From Craterilacuibacter sinensis (GTDB lineage Bacteria; Pseudomonadota; Gammaproteobacteria; Burkholderiales; Chromobacteriaceae), in assembly GCF_009831765.1 (NCBI RefSeq), contig NZ_WSSB01000005.1, forward strand, positions 62,001-126,000: a stretch of 64,000 nt of DNA, written 5' to 3'. The notes beneath the pieces are model-generated. The model had not been told where the DNA came from and did no database searches. It worked only from the letters and a program-made list of their open reading frames with translations. A program made the translations under genes and the position numbers. Below are positions 1 through 8,526 of the stretch, in pieces (position 1 is the stretch's first letter; each line of letters opens with the position of its first letter).

Positions 1-15
1 GAACGCCAACAGCCG

Positions 16-615
16 CTAGAACGACGAGCCGGGCAGGGCGAGGAATGCGATCTCTTCCGCGCTTGATGCCCGCCCCAGTATCGCGTTGCGGTGCGGAAAG
101 CGGCCGAAGCGGGTGATCACCGCCTGATGGCGCAGCGCGTAGTCGGCAAAGGATTCGAACACGGCGTGCTGTGCGGCCGGCACCGCGTCGGCCAGTTCGC
201 GAAACAGCTGCACGCTGTGCGCCTGATGTGCCGGGTCTTCCGCATGTTCCAGCGGCAGGTAGAAGAAGACGCGCTCTACCGGCCTGAGCGCCTGGTCTTG
301 CCCTGCGGCCAGGCCTTGCCGGCACAAGGCCAGCGCGATGTCGTCAAAAGCGAAGGCGTCGGCCGTGCCGCGATAGCTATTGCGCGGGATCTGGTCGGTC
401 AGCAGGATCAGCGCCAGCGCCCCTCTGGGTGTGGCGCGCCAACTATCCAGTTCGCCCTTGCGTGCGGCCGGCAGCAGCGGCGCGAAACGCTGGCGTATGG
501 TCGCGTCGGTGTCCGTACTTTTGCCCCACCATAGCGCGGCCTGTGTGGTGGCGGTCTGGGCGTCGTCGTCTGACTCGCCAAACCAGAAGGCGAGCAGGCT
601 GTCTTGGATTTCCAT
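16..615 (-). CDS. DUF924 family protein
   Basis: A 199-residue protein of the DUF924 family, whose biochemical role is not established. The family hallmark is visible near residues 65-90: a hydrophobic helix followed by DQIPRNSYRG and an aspartate/phenylalanine-rich stretch. A conserved LPLEHAED block lies near residue 120. The length matches the family's usual 180-200 residues, so the gene looks complete. The ATG at 615 has an AAAGG-type ribosome site just upstream. It stands alone, with its 5' side facing a non-coding repeat island. Confidence 0.85.
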   Translation of the reverse strand: MEIQDSLLAFWFGESDDDAQTATTQAALWWGKSTDTDATIRQRFAPLLPAARKGELDSWRATPRGALALILLTDQIPRNSYRGTADAFAFDDIALALCRQGLAAGQDQALRPVERVFFYLPLEHAEDPAHQAHSVQLFRELADAVPAAQHAVFESFADYALRHQAVITRFGRFPHRNAILGRASSAEEIAFLALPGSSF

Positions 616-1175
616 GATGACCTTTCTTGCGGGCGATGCCCCAGTTGCGGGTTGATGCTTATTATTGGCTATTTCCTCGTTACGAGTTGGCGCAGATAGG
701 TTTTGGACTTTGTGTCCGCTGCGCGGACGTGTTTTTTACTTGCCGCTTCCGCGCGGCATGCGGGCAGGGGCCGGTCGCGCCCGGCCCCTTGCATCCCCGG
801 CGCCCCCGAAGTCTCGTGAAACCCCGGCGCAAAAGGCACTGGCGAGGCGCTGGCCAACTCGCGATTTGCTACCGTCAAATCGCTCGAACAAAGGCCAGCT
901 TAAGACCTCGCCAGCGTCTTTTGCACCGGCGCGAGCCTAACGGGGATGGGTGGCTGACGCACTGGTAGCGCGCATCGCATGGCGTAAACCCCAACTTGTG
1001 TGGGACAACGCCTTATTATTGGCCATGCCGCTAGTTCATACGCCAACTTCCACTCTCGTTCGTATTCCTTCGCGCTGCTGCGCTCGGTCAGCGGAAGCGG
1101 CAAGTAAAAAGCGTCCGCGTAGCGGACACTAAGCCCACACCCATCGGTGCCCGTTCGTAACGGGGATATGAGCTT
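616..1175. repeat. 560-bp non-coding island of nested inverted repeats
   Basis: No convincing gene lies here. Positions 714-752 and 1091-1127 are near-perfect reverse complements, each holding a GTCCGC..GCGGAC palindrome, a T/A run and ACTTGCCGCTTCCGC. Inside them is a second nested structure: arm 824-847 pairs with 906-929, 849-855 pairs with 893-899, and 861-868 pairs with 876-883 around a 7-nt loop. A short direct repeat (CTTATTATTGGC) occurs near 658 and 1012. The outer arm recurs at 13492-13542. It may be a repeated extragenic element, a MITE-like remnant or a structured RNA; the sequence alone does not decide. Confidence 0.7.
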
Positions 1176-2525
1176 TTAAATGTCTGCCAGCCCCAGCCTT
1201 GCCATGCGCGAGATCAGCGTGGTACGCGGCAGGCCCAGCTCGCGGGCGGTGGCGGCCAGCCTGTTGCCGTTGGCGGCCAGCACCTGGCTAATGATGTGGC
1301 GCTCCTGTGCCGCCAGACGTGCCTTGAGCGGGCCGCTGCCTGCCGGTGCCGTATCGGGGGGCAGGGCCGCTACGGCGGCAGATGCGCTGTCGTGCATCAG
1401 CGCGATGGCGTCCAGCGTGCTGCCGCTTTTGTCCAGCAGCAGGCTGCGGCGGATCACGTTTTCCAGTTCGCGCACATTGCCAGGCCAGGCCTGGGCTTCC
1501 AGCGTGGCGATGGCCGCATCCGACAAGGTGGTGACGGCCGGATTGAGGCTGGCGGCGTGCTTGTCGACAAAGCGGCGGGCGAGCAGAGCGATGTCGCCAC
1601 GGCGCTCGCGTAGCGGCGGAATAAAGATGTAGCCGACGTTGAGGCGGTAATACAGGTCTTCGCGCAGGCGGCCGGCGGCGATGGCATCCAGCGGGCGCTG
1701 GTTGAGCGCCGCGATCAGGCGCACATTGGCGCGCAGCGGCTGCTGGCTGCCCAGCGGCTGGAAGCTGCCGTCCTGCAGCACGCGTAGCAGCTTGCTTTGC
1801 AGCGCGATCGGCATGGAGTTGATTTCATCCAGAAACAGCGTGCCGCCATCGGCCAGCGCAAACAGCCCCTTCTTGTTTTCTGCACCGGTAAACGCGCCAC
1901 GGGTGGTGCCGAACAGGGTGCTCTCCAGCAGGTTTTCCGGTATCGCCGCACAGTTCAGGCACAGCATGGGCGCGCGTGCGCGCGGGCTTTTGGCGTGGGC
2001 GCGGCGCGCGAACAGCTCCTTGCCGGTGCCGGTTTCGCCATAGATCAGTACCGGCAGTTCGCTGTGGCCGTAGATGTCGATGGCGTCGATCTGCAGGCGC
2101 AGCCGTGCGTCGTGGCCGACGATGTCGGGCACCGGGCTGGGGTCGTTATTGTCCGATGGCTGGTTGTCTACGGTGCGGCCGATCTCGATGGCGCCGATCA
2201 CGTCGCCGCTGCGGCCGAACAGCGGCATGGCCGAATGCAGGTAGTGCAGCTGGCGGCCATCGCTGCCGTGATAGGCCTGATAGTGGTCGACAAAGCGGCT
2301 GTGCTGCGACAGGCAGCGCAGCAAGGTGCTGTCTTCCGTTTTCAGCCACGGGCTGACATCAAGGATGTGGCGGCCGAGGATATTGGCCGGGTCTACGCCA
2401 TCCATGCGTGCGCTGGCGCGGTTGTAGTACACGAAGTGGCCGCTGCGGTCGACCATGGTGACAGGCTGGTTCAGGGTGTCGAGCAGCTCTTTCATGCTCA
2501 GTACCAGCCACTGGATCTCTTCCAT
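1176..2525 (-). CDS. ddaR: sigma54-dependent transcriptional activator, DdaR/RocR type
   Basis: A 449-residue enhancer-binding protein. A PAS-like sensor occupies about residues 10-120. A sigma54 AAA+ domain follows (Walker A GETGTGKE at 163-170, sigma54-contact loop GAFTGA at 210-215, Walker B GGTLFLDEI near 227-235), and a Fis-type helix-turn-helix ends the protein (about 410-449). It is divergent from ddaH and an amino-acid antiporter. In Pseudomonas aeruginosa the same three-gene set (DdaR, DdaH, permease) handles methylarginines, so the effector is probably a methylarginine or arginine; this is inferred from context. One of three repeated 16-bp sites lies 11 bp upstream of its start, suggesting autoregulation. 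Confidence 0.85.
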   Translation of the reverse strand: MEEIQWLVLSMKELLDTLNQPVTMVDRSGHFVYYNRASARMDGVDPANILGRHILDVSPWLKTEDSTLLRCLSQHSRFVDHYQAYHGSDGRQLHYLHSAMPLFGRSGDVIGAIEIGRTVDNQPSDNNDPSPVPDIVGHDARLRLQIDAIDIYGHSELPVLIYGETGTGKELFARRAHAKSPRARAPMLCLNCAAIPENLLESTLFGTTRGAFTGAENKKGLFALADGGTLFLDEINSMPIALQSKLLRVLQDGSFQPLGSQQPLRANVRLIAALNQRPLDAIAAGRLREDLYYRLNVGYIFIPPLRERRGDIALLARRFVDKHAASLNPAVTTLSDAAIATLEAQAWPGNVRELENVIRRSLLLDKSGSTLDAIALMHDSASAAVAALPPDTAPAGSGPLKARLAAQERHIISQVLAANGNRLAATARELGLPRTTLISRMARLGLADI

Positions 2526-2535
2526 TGCGCTTCCT

Positions 2536-2623
2536 TGTCTGATTTTCGACGCATCGCGGCCAGACCTTGCCGCAGCGGGTGCGGGCGGCTGTCCATTTTT
2601 CGACGCCTGTCGATTTTACGACA
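2536..2623. promoter_or_regulatory. three putative activator-binding sites (UAS)
   Basis: Three 16-bp sites share the form TGTCNNTTTTNCGACR: TGTCTGATTTTCGACG at 2536-2551, TGTCCATTTTTCGACG at 2590-2605 and TGTCGATTTTACGACA at 2608-2623. The last has a perfect TGTCG/CGACA dyad. They lie between the activator gene and the ddaH sigma54 promoter, 110-200 bp upstream of that promoter. This is the usual distance for enhancers bound by sigma54 activators. Binding by the adjacent regulator is inferred. Confidence 0.65.
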
Positions 2624-2733
2624 TATTCATCGCGCTGCGTTCCGTTTTATGGCCATGAACTGCCATTTTGCGGGTGGTTTCATGGCTTTTTGCCGCTGAT
2701 TTTGGGAGAAAAATTGCAAGATGACGGCGATAG

Positions 2734-2750
2734 TTGGCACGCTTCTCGCT
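2734..2750 (+). promoter_or_regulatory. sigma54 (-24/-12) promoter of ddaH
   Basis: TTGGCACGCTTCTCGCT fits the sigma54 consensus (TGGCAC-N5-TTGCW), with the invariant GG and GC separated by exactly 10 bp. The start site would fall near 2761, about 50 nt before the ddaH ATG. The adjacent gene encodes a sigma54 activator, which supports the call. Confidence 0.75.
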
Positions 2751-2810
2751 AAAACCCAGGTGTGAACGATTTTTAACTGACTACCCACTTTTATCTTGAG
2801 GACTCACACC

Positions 2811-3572
2811 ATGTTCAAGCACATCATCGCCCGCACCCCTTGCCGCGCCCTGGTCGACGGCCTGTCTGCTTCCGATCTGGGCAAGCCGATTTATGAAAAG
2901 GCGATCGAGCAGCACAACACCTATATCCGTGCGCTGCAGACTTGCGGTGTCGACATCACCATCCTGCCGCCAGCCGAAGAGTTTCCGGATTCGGTGTTCG
3001 TCGAAGACCCGGCACTGTGCACCCCGCATTGCGGTATCGTCACCCGCCCGGGTGCCGACAGCCGCCGTGGCGAAGCCGAACTGATGGCCCCCATCCTTGC
3101 CCGCTTCTACAAGAATGTGGAGCGCATCGTCGAGCCGGGCACGCTGGACGCCGGCGACGTGATGATGGTCGGCAACCACTACTACATCGGCAACTCGGCC
3201 CGCACCAACGAAGATGGCGCGCGCCAGCTGATCGCCATTCTGGAAAAGTACGGCATGACCGGCTCTGTTGTTTCCATGGACGAAGTGCTGCACCTGAAGA
3301 CCGGTCTGGCCTATCTGGAAAACAACAACCTGATGTGCGCCGGCGAATTCCTGACCAAGCCCGAATTCCAGAAGTACAACATTATCGAGCTGCCGGAAGA
3401 CGAGATCTACGCCGCCAACTGCATCTGGGTCAACGGCAAGGTGATCATGCCTTCCGGCTATCCGAAGACTGCCGCCAAGATCGCCGCGCTCGGCTACGAG
3501 GTGATCGAGGTTGATACCTCGGAATACCGCAAGGTGGACGGCGGCGTCAGCTGCATGTCGCTACGCTTCTGA
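2811..3572 (+). CDS. ddaH: dimethylarginine dimethylaminohydrolase
   Basis: A 253-residue cytosolic enzyme of the guanidino-modifying superfamily. It hydrolyses N-omega-methylated arginines to citrulline and methylamines. Visible family blocks are FPDSVFVEDPA (58-68), GTLDAGDVM (110-118), the catalytic histidine in VLHLKTG (H161) and the nucleophile Cys248 in GGVSCMSLRF at the C terminus. I chose the ATG at 2811, which has GAGG 10 nt upstream, rather than an in-frame TTG at 2796. The sigma54 promoter and the divergent activator imply induction by substrate. The next gene is an amino-acid antiporter, probably importing arginine derivatives or exporting product. Confidence 0.92.
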   Translation: MFKHIIARTPCRALVDGLSASDLGKPIYEKAIEQHNTYIRALQTCGVDITILPPAEEFPDSVFVEDPALCTPHCGIVTRPGADSRRGEAELMAPILARFYKNVERIVEPGTLDAGDVMMVGNHYYIGNSARTNEDGARQLIAILEKYGMTGSVVSMDEVLHLKTGLAYLENNNLMCAGEFLTKPEFQKYNIIELPEDEIYAANCIWVNGKVIMPSGYPKTAAKIAALGYEVIEVDTSEYRKVDGGVSCMSLRF

Positions 3573-3594
3573 GCCCTGACGAATCGTAGGCAGG

Positions 3595-3628
3595 CAGCCG
3601 CTGCGCACTCGCGTCGCGGCTGTTTTTT
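3595..3628 (+). terminator. hairpin with T run after ddaH
   Basis: CAGCCGC (3595-3601) pairs with GCGGCTG (3616-3622), followed by six T. It sits between ddaH and the antiporter gene, so it is a terminator or attenuator that could lower antiporter expression relative to ddaH. Confidence 0.75.
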
Positions 3629-3649
3629 AGTCTTCAAGAAAGAATCCCT

Positions 3650-5071
3650 ATGTCTCAGACACAAGACAAGAAGCTGGGCGTGGTGGCGATGACCGCGCTG
3701 GTGGTGGGCGCCATCGTCGGCAGCGGCATTTTCAGCCTGCCGCAGAATATGGCCGAGGGTGCCGGCGCCGGCGCCATCCTGATCGCCTGGGTGGTTACCT
3801 TTGTCGGCATGCTGGCGCTGACGCGCATTTTCCAGTGGCTGTCGCTCAACCGTCCCGACATCGGCGACGGCGTGTACGGTTATGCACGCTCGGGCTTTGG
3901 CGACTACATGGGCTTTAACGCCGCCTGGGGCTACTGGATCTCGGTGTGGGTGGGCAACGTCGGTTATCTGGTGGTGATGTTCAGCGCGCTGGGCTCGTTC
4001 CAGGCGCTGGGTTTCTTCGGCGAGGGCAGCACGCTGCCGGCGCTGGCCTGCGGTTTGGTGGTGCTGTGGACGCTGCATGTATTCGTGCTGCGCGGTGTGC
4101 AGTCGGCGGCCATCCTTAATATGGTGGTGACCATTGCCAAGATCGTGCCGCTCGGGCTCTTTATCCTGTGCGTGGCGCTGGCGTTCAGGGTCGATGTATT
4201 CCAGATCGACTTCTGGGGCAGTGCAGAGCTTGGCAGTGTGGCCGATCAGGTGAAAAACACCATGCTGTACACGGTGTGGGTGTTCCTTGGGATCGAGTGC
4301 GCCACGGTGTATGCCAGCCGTGCCAAAAATATGGCGGTTGTCAGCCGCGCCACCATTCTCGGTTTTCTGATCACCATCCTGCTGCTGATCTGTGTGTCGG
4401 TGCTGTCGCTGGGCGTCGTGTCACAGCCGGAACTGGCGCAGATGAAGAACCCGTCGATGGCGGCGGTGCTGGCACATGTGGTTGGCCCGTGGGGCGGGAT
4501 GCTGATCAATATCGGTCTGGTGCTGTCGGTTGGCGGCGCTTTGCTTGCCTGGACCATGATCTCGAGCGAGATGCTGTATCTGGCTGCGCGCGGCGACAAC
4601 AATACGGCACCCAAGGCGTTCGGCAAGCTTAACAAGAACGGCACGCCGGCCAATGCGCTGTGGCTGACCAATGGCCTGATCTCGCTGGTGCTGGTGATCA
4701 ACCACCTGAACGATGCCGGCTACAACATCCTGATCCAGCTGGCCTCGTCGATGGCGCTGATTCCCTACCTGCTGTGTGCCGGCTTTGGTCTGCGTCTGGC
4801 GCTCAAGGCAAAGGTCAAGTCGGTGATGCTGGTCGCTCTGACCGCGCTGGGCACGGTATACGGCATCTGGCTGATCTACGCTGGCGGCCTGAGCTTTTTG
4901 CTGCTGTCGATGATCCTGTATGCGCTGGGCCTGCCGTTTTATCTGAAGGCCAAGCACGAGCGGGGCGAGAAGTTCTTCTCCCATCCGCTGGAAGCCGCGC
5001 TGGGCTTGCTGGTGCTGGCCTTGGCCATCGCTGCGCTGTACATGGTGTCGCAGGGGACGCTGAGCCTGTAA
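3650..5071 (+). CDS. arcD: APC-family basic amino acid antiporter, ArcD (arginine/ornithine) type
   Basis: A 473-residue inner-membrane transporter with about 12 predicted membrane segments. The N terminus carries the APC-superfamily substrate-binding helix (ALVVGAIVGSGIFSLP near residues 15-30). NRPDIGDGVYGYA and YWISVWVGNVGYL are typical of the arginine/ornithine antiporter subfamily. The ddaR-ddaH context suggests it exchanges arginine-type substrates for ornithine or citrulline. The exact substrate pair is inferred, and an agmatine or polyamine exchanger cannot be excluded. It is probably co-transcribed with ddaH through the intervening hairpin. Confidence 0.82.
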   Translation: MSQTQDKKLGVVAMTALVVGAIVGSGIFSLPQNMAEGAGAGAILIAWVVTFVGMLALTRIFQWLSLNRPDIGDGVYGYARSGFGDYMGFNAAWGYWISVWVGNVGYLVVMFSALGSFQALGFFGEGSTLPALACGLVVLWTLHVFVLRGVQSAAILNMVVTIAKIVPLGLFILCVALAFRVDVFQIDFWGSAELGSVADQVKNTMLYTVWVFLGIECATVYASRAKNMAVVSRATILGFLITILLLICVSVLSLGVVSQPELAQMKNPSMAAVLAHVVGPWGGMLINIGLVLSVGGALLAWTMISSEMLYLAARGDNNTAPKAFGKLNKNGTPANALWLTNGLISLVLVINHLNDAGYNILIQLASSMALIPYLLCAGFGLRLALKAKVKSVMLVALTALGTVYGIWLIYAGGLSFLLLSMILYALGLPFYLKAKHERGEKFFSHPLEAALGLLVLALAIAALYMVSQGTLSL

Positions 5072-5107
5072 AACCCGTTCACGGACGTTCATGCAGGAGA
5101 TAGACGT

Positions 5108-5140
5108 AAAAAAGCCAGCCGTTCATCCGGCTGGCTTTTC
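5108..5140. terminator. bidirectional terminator between arcD and efp
   Basis: AGCCAGCC and GGCTGGCT form a stem flanked by an A run on the left and a T run on the right. It can end both the plus-strand arcD and the minus-strand efp transcripts, which converge here. Confidence 0.85.
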
Positions 5141-5171
5141 CTGGTCAAGCGCTGCTTGGTGCAGCGTTAAA

Positions 5172-5735
5172 TCAGGCGCGCTTCTTGAATTCGTTGGTGC
5201 GCGTGTCGATTTCGATCTTGTCGCCGGTGTTGACGAAAGCCGGAACCGGGATTTCGAAGGTAGTGCCTGCCAGACGGGCCGGCTTCAGTACTTTACCCGA
5301 GGTATCGCCACGCACGGCAGGCTCGGTGTATTCAACTTCGCGCACAACCGTCGTCGGCAGTTCAACCGAGATGGCCTTGCCGTCGTAGAAGGTGACCTGG
5401 CAAACGTCTTCCATGCCGTCAACGATGTAGTTCAGGGTGTCGCCCAGGTTGTCGGCTTCGACTTCGTACTGGTTGAATTCGGTATCCATGAACACATACA
5501 TCGGGTCAGCGAAGTAGGTGTAGGTGCAGTCCTTGCGGTCCAGAACCACGACGTCGAACTTGTCGTCAGCGCGGTAAACGGTTTCGCTGCCTGCGCCGGT
5601 CAGCAGGTTCTTCATCTTCATCTTGACGACGGAGGCGTTACGGCCCGACTTGGTGTATTCGGCCTTTTGCACAACCATCGGCTCGCTGCCGACCATAAAG
5701 ACGTTACCTGCGCGGAGTTCCTGTGCGGTTTTCAT
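5172..5735 (-). CDS. efp: elongation factor P
   Basis: A 187-residue translation factor that rescues ribosomes stalled at polyproline. It shows the KOW-like N-terminal domain, central OB fold and C-terminal OB fold of full-length EF-P. The tip of the first domain reads YTKSGRNAS, placing Arg at position 32. That is the EarP-type (rhamnosylated arginine) subfamily rather than the lysine type modified by EpmA/EpmB. The matching rhamnosyltransferase gene lies immediately upstream on the same strand, an internally consistent pair. Confidence 0.97.
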   Translation of the reverse strand: MKTAQELRAGNVFMVGSEPMVVQKAEYTKSGRNASVVKMKMKNLLTGAGSETVYRADDKFDVVVLDRKDCTYTYFADPMYVFMDTEFNQYEVEADNLGDTLNYIVDGMEDVCQVTFYDGKAISVELPTTVVREVEYTEPAVRGDTSGKVLKPARLAGTTFEIPVPAFVNTGDKIEIDTRTNEFKKRA

Positions 5736-5792
5736 GACTAAACATTCCCAAAGCTTGAATTGATTTCGGGGAATGCTTTCCCCAAGAGGGCG

Positions 5793-6941
5793 CTATTGTA
5801 GCTGTTTTTCAATCATTTGCACCAGCCTCGCGGCAAGTGAGCTGCGCCCCAGTGCCTGTTGCGGCCAGATGCGGGCATGCCCCGCCAGTTCAGGCAGATA
5901 TTCCTGCAAAGCCATCCACGCGTCTGCCATGCCTGTGCCGCGGTTCCAGCCATGGGCGCAGTTTGTCAGAGCCTGTCGTGCCGGCGTGGACAGGCTCTGG
6001 CTGTAGCGTTGCAAAAAGGCATCGAGCTTGACGATATGGGCGTCTTCGTCCTGCGGGTAGATATGCCACAAGAAGGGGCGCGCGGCCCACTGGGCGCGCA
6101 TAAAGCTGTCTTCGCCGCGCACGATATTGAAGTCGCACGACCATAACAGCTTGTCGTATTCGCTTTGCTCGCTGAACGGCAATACATGCACCGTGAGCGA
6201 ACCCAGGCTGAGCGTCTCGCCGGCCATCAGCGTGTCGCGCCCGAACAGGCGGGCGACATCGGCAATCACCCGCCCGTGCGGCACCATCACCCGCACGGCT
6301 TGCGCGCCCATGGCGCAGGCTTGCAGCCAGTCACCGACGGCAGGGCTTTCATAGGTAAACAGGCTGACGATCAACTCGCCGCTCTGGCGCGGCGCAAGGC
6401 CCAGGCTGTGCCAGTAGGCTTGCTGCCCGGCAAGATCCGCCTGCCAGGCATCGCGCCTGGCAAACAGGCCGGCTTCGCAGATCAGGCCGCCGCTTTGTTC
6501 GCTAAAGCCGGGAAAGAAAAACCATTTGGTCAGCGCCAGACGCGGGTGGGGCGAGGGCAGGGCGTGACAGCCCTCTATCCAGTCTTCGGCCGACAGATAC
6601 TCGAGATTGACCCAGACCGGCTTGCGGCTGCGTGCCGCCATCGCCGTGACATAGGGTTCGGGCAGGGTGCAGCCGAAGGCTTCGATCACGATATCGGCGG
6701 CATCGACCTTGTGGGGAAAGGCGCGCGGCCAGTGGCGGATTTCTACGCCTTCCAGCATCTGCTGCGCCTGGGTGGCATCCAGCATGGGCTCGATACGGGC
6801 GAAGCTTTGCATGTCGTCGACCCATAGCCTGACTGTCTGGCCATACTCATGCGCAATCTGGTGCGCCAGACGCCAGGCGATGCCGATATCGCCGTAGTTG
6901 TCGATCACATTGCAGAACACGTCCCACTGCTGGCGCTTCAT
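5793..6941 (-). CDS. earP: EF-P arginine-32 rhamnosyltransferase EarP
   Basis: A 382-residue GT-B glycosyltransferase that transfers rhamnose from dTDP-rhamnose to Arg32 of EF-P. The signature NVIDNYGDIG lies at residues 11-20, including the conserved aspartates at 14 and 18. NLEYLSAEDWI is mid-protein, and the nucleotide-binding block RGEDSFMRAQWA lies toward the C terminus. The start at 6941 is preceded by AGGAGAG; an upstream in-frame start at 7010 would add 23 residues unlike the family. It is followed 57 bp later by efp, so the two are probably an operon. Confidence 0.93.
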   Translation of the reverse strand: MKRQQWDVFCNVIDNYGDIGIAWRLAHQIAHEYGQTVRLWVDDMQSFARIEPMLDATQAQQMLEGVEIRHWPRAFPHKVDAADIVIEAFGCTLPEPYVTAMAARSRKPVWVNLEYLSAEDWIEGCHALPSPHPRLALTKWFFFPGFSEQSGGLICEAGLFARRDAWQADLAGQQAYWHSLGLAPRQSGELIVSLFTYESPAVGDWLQACAMGAQAVRVMVPHGRVIADVARLFGRDTLMAGETLSLGSLTVHVLPFSEQSEYDKLLWSCDFNIVRGEDSFMRAQWAARPFLWHIYPQDEDAHIVKLDAFLQRYSQSLSTPARQALTNCAHGWNRGTGMADAWMALQEYLPELAGHARIWPQQALGRSSLAARLVQMIEKQLQ

Positions 6942-7164
6942 CTGCCGCTCTCCTGCAAAAGGCCGCCATGGTAGCGCCAGCGGCAGCGCGGGGAAAGTGG
7001 TGCTGAACAATATCCTGCCCCGGTTGGTGTTGCGGGCGCTGGCCGATAGCCTGTCGCTGGCAATTGGCAGGCCATTTCCATTCTACAGGCTTAAAAACAA
7101 TTCTTATGGCATTATTTGTGTCAGGGTTTTTTGGTACCCGTCAGCTCTGCAAGGGAGAAAAATA

Positions 7165-8463
7165 ATGCAAAACGTATTGGATCTTTATCGGCAAAAGCAG
7201 CTTGGTGCAGCGGATGCGCTGGGCTGGGTGAAGGATGGCGACAGTATTATCGTGCCGACGGCGGCGAGTGAACCGCCCGAGCTATTGACTGCGCTGGGCG
7301 AGGCGCGGCGAAAATTCAGGGATGTGAAGGTTTACCAGTTGCTGGGACTGGGCAATTACGGCTACTACGATCCGGAAACCACCGACCATGTGCGCCATGT
7401 GGCCTACTTTCTGAGTGGAACGACCCGCAAGCCTTGCCAGGAAGGGTGGGCGGATCTGGTGCCCAACCATTTTTCCGAAATTCCACGCATGATCAAGCGC
7501 GGCGAATTGCCGGCCGATGTGCTGTTCGCGCTCGCGTCACCTATGGACGAGCATGGCTATTTCTCCCTGAGCCTGGGGGCGGATTATGCGATGGCCGCTG
7601 TCGAGCGCGCCCGCGCCATCGTGCTGGAAGTCAACCCGAATGTTCCCTTTGCCTATGGCGAGTGCCATGTGCACATTTCGCAGGTGGCGGCCGTGGTGGA
7701 GAGCAGCCTGCCGCTACGCGAAGTGAAAATGGCGGAAATCGGCGAGGTACAAAAGGCCATCGGTGCGCATGTGGCCGGACTGATCAACGATGGCGATACC
7801 CTGCAGATTGGCTTTGGCGGCATCCCAGATGCCGTCGTGACCCAGCTGACGCACAAACGCGATCTGGGTATCCACACCGAGATGATAGGCGACGGCATTA
7901 TTTCCCTGTGGGAGAGCGGCGCCATTACTTGCCGCAAGAAGAACTTTATGCCGGGCAAGATGATTGCGACCTTCGCGCTGGGCACCCAGCGTCTGTATCG
8001 GGCGATGCACCACAACCTGATGCTGGAGATGCGGCCATCCGATTTCGTCAATGACCCGGCCATCGCCGGCATGAACGATAATCTGGTGGCGATCAACGGC
8101 ACCTTGCAGCTGGATTTTGCCGGCCAGTGCGGCTCGGAAAGTCTGGGCTACAAGCCGTTTTCCAGTACCGGCGGGCAGACCGATTTTATCCGTGCCGCCA
8201 ACCGCTCCAAAGGCGGGCGCGGCATTATCGTGACCCCGTCCACCGCCAAGAACGACACAATTTCGCGCATTGTACCGACCCTGACCGAGGGGACTTTCGT
8301 TTCGTGCAGCAAGAATGATGTGAACTATGTGGTGACCGAATACGGCGTTGCGCAGTTGCGCGGCAAAAGCCTCAGGCAGCGCGCGCAGGAGCTGATCGCG
8401 ATCGCCCACCCCAATTTCCGTGCCGAGCTGACCGAGGAGGCCAGAAAGATGAAGCTGCTGTAA
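7165..8463 (+). CDS. acetyl-CoA hydrolase/CoA-transferase family protein
   Basis: A 432-residue member of the acetyl-CoA hydrolase/transferase (4-hydroxybutyrate CoA-transferase-like) family. It moves CoA between acyl-CoA and a free acid, or hydrolyses acyl-CoA. Visible blocks are GFGGIPDAV in the CoA-binding half, HTEMIGDG where the catalytic glutamate lies in this family, and NYVVTEYGVAQLRGK near the C terminus. I chose the ATG at 7165 with GGGAG 9 nt upstream; a longer in-frame reading to 6898 would overlap earP on the other strand. It is monocistronic, followed by a strong terminator. The substrate cannot be told from sequence. Confidence 0.85.
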   Translation: MQNVLDLYRQKQLGAADALGWVKDGDSIIVPTAASEPPELLTALGEARRKFRDVKVYQLLGLGNYGYYDPETTDHVRHVAYFLSGTTRKPCQEGWADLVPNHFSEIPRMIKRGELPADVLFALASPMDEHGYFSLSLGADYAMAAVERARAIVLEVNPNVPFAYGECHVHISQVAAVVESSLPLREVKMAEIGEVQKAIGAHVAGLINDGDTLQIGFGGIPDAVVTQLTHKRDLGIHTEMIGDGIISLWESGAITCRKKNFMPGKMIATFALGTQRLYRAMHHNLMLEMRPSDFVNDPAIAGMNDNLVAINGTLQLDFAGQCGSESLGYKPFSSTGGQTDFIRAANRSKGGRGIIVTPSTAKNDTISRIVPTLTEGTFVSCSKNDVNYVVTEYGVAQLRGKSLRQRAQELIAIAHPNFRAELTEEARKMKLL

Positions 8464-8492
8464 GACCTGCATCAAGCGGCTGATTTCTGCAT

Positions 8493-8524
8493 AAGGGCTG
8501 GCATGTGCCAGCCCTTGTTTTTAT
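8493..8524 (+). terminator. rho-independent terminator after the CoA-transferase gene
   Basis: A perfect 10-bp stem (AAGGGCTGGC / GCCAGCCCTT) around a 4-nt loop, followed by GTTTTTATGTTT. It ends the plus-strand gene and faces the end of the minus-strand glutamine synthetase-like gene. Confidence 0.9.
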
Positions 8525-8526
8525 GT

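Noticed and set aside
1797-2699. 300-codon plus-strand frame over ddaR and its upstream region
   Set aside because: It is antisense to the activator's conserved AAA+ domain and crosses the regulatory sites; no ribosome site and no family resemblance.
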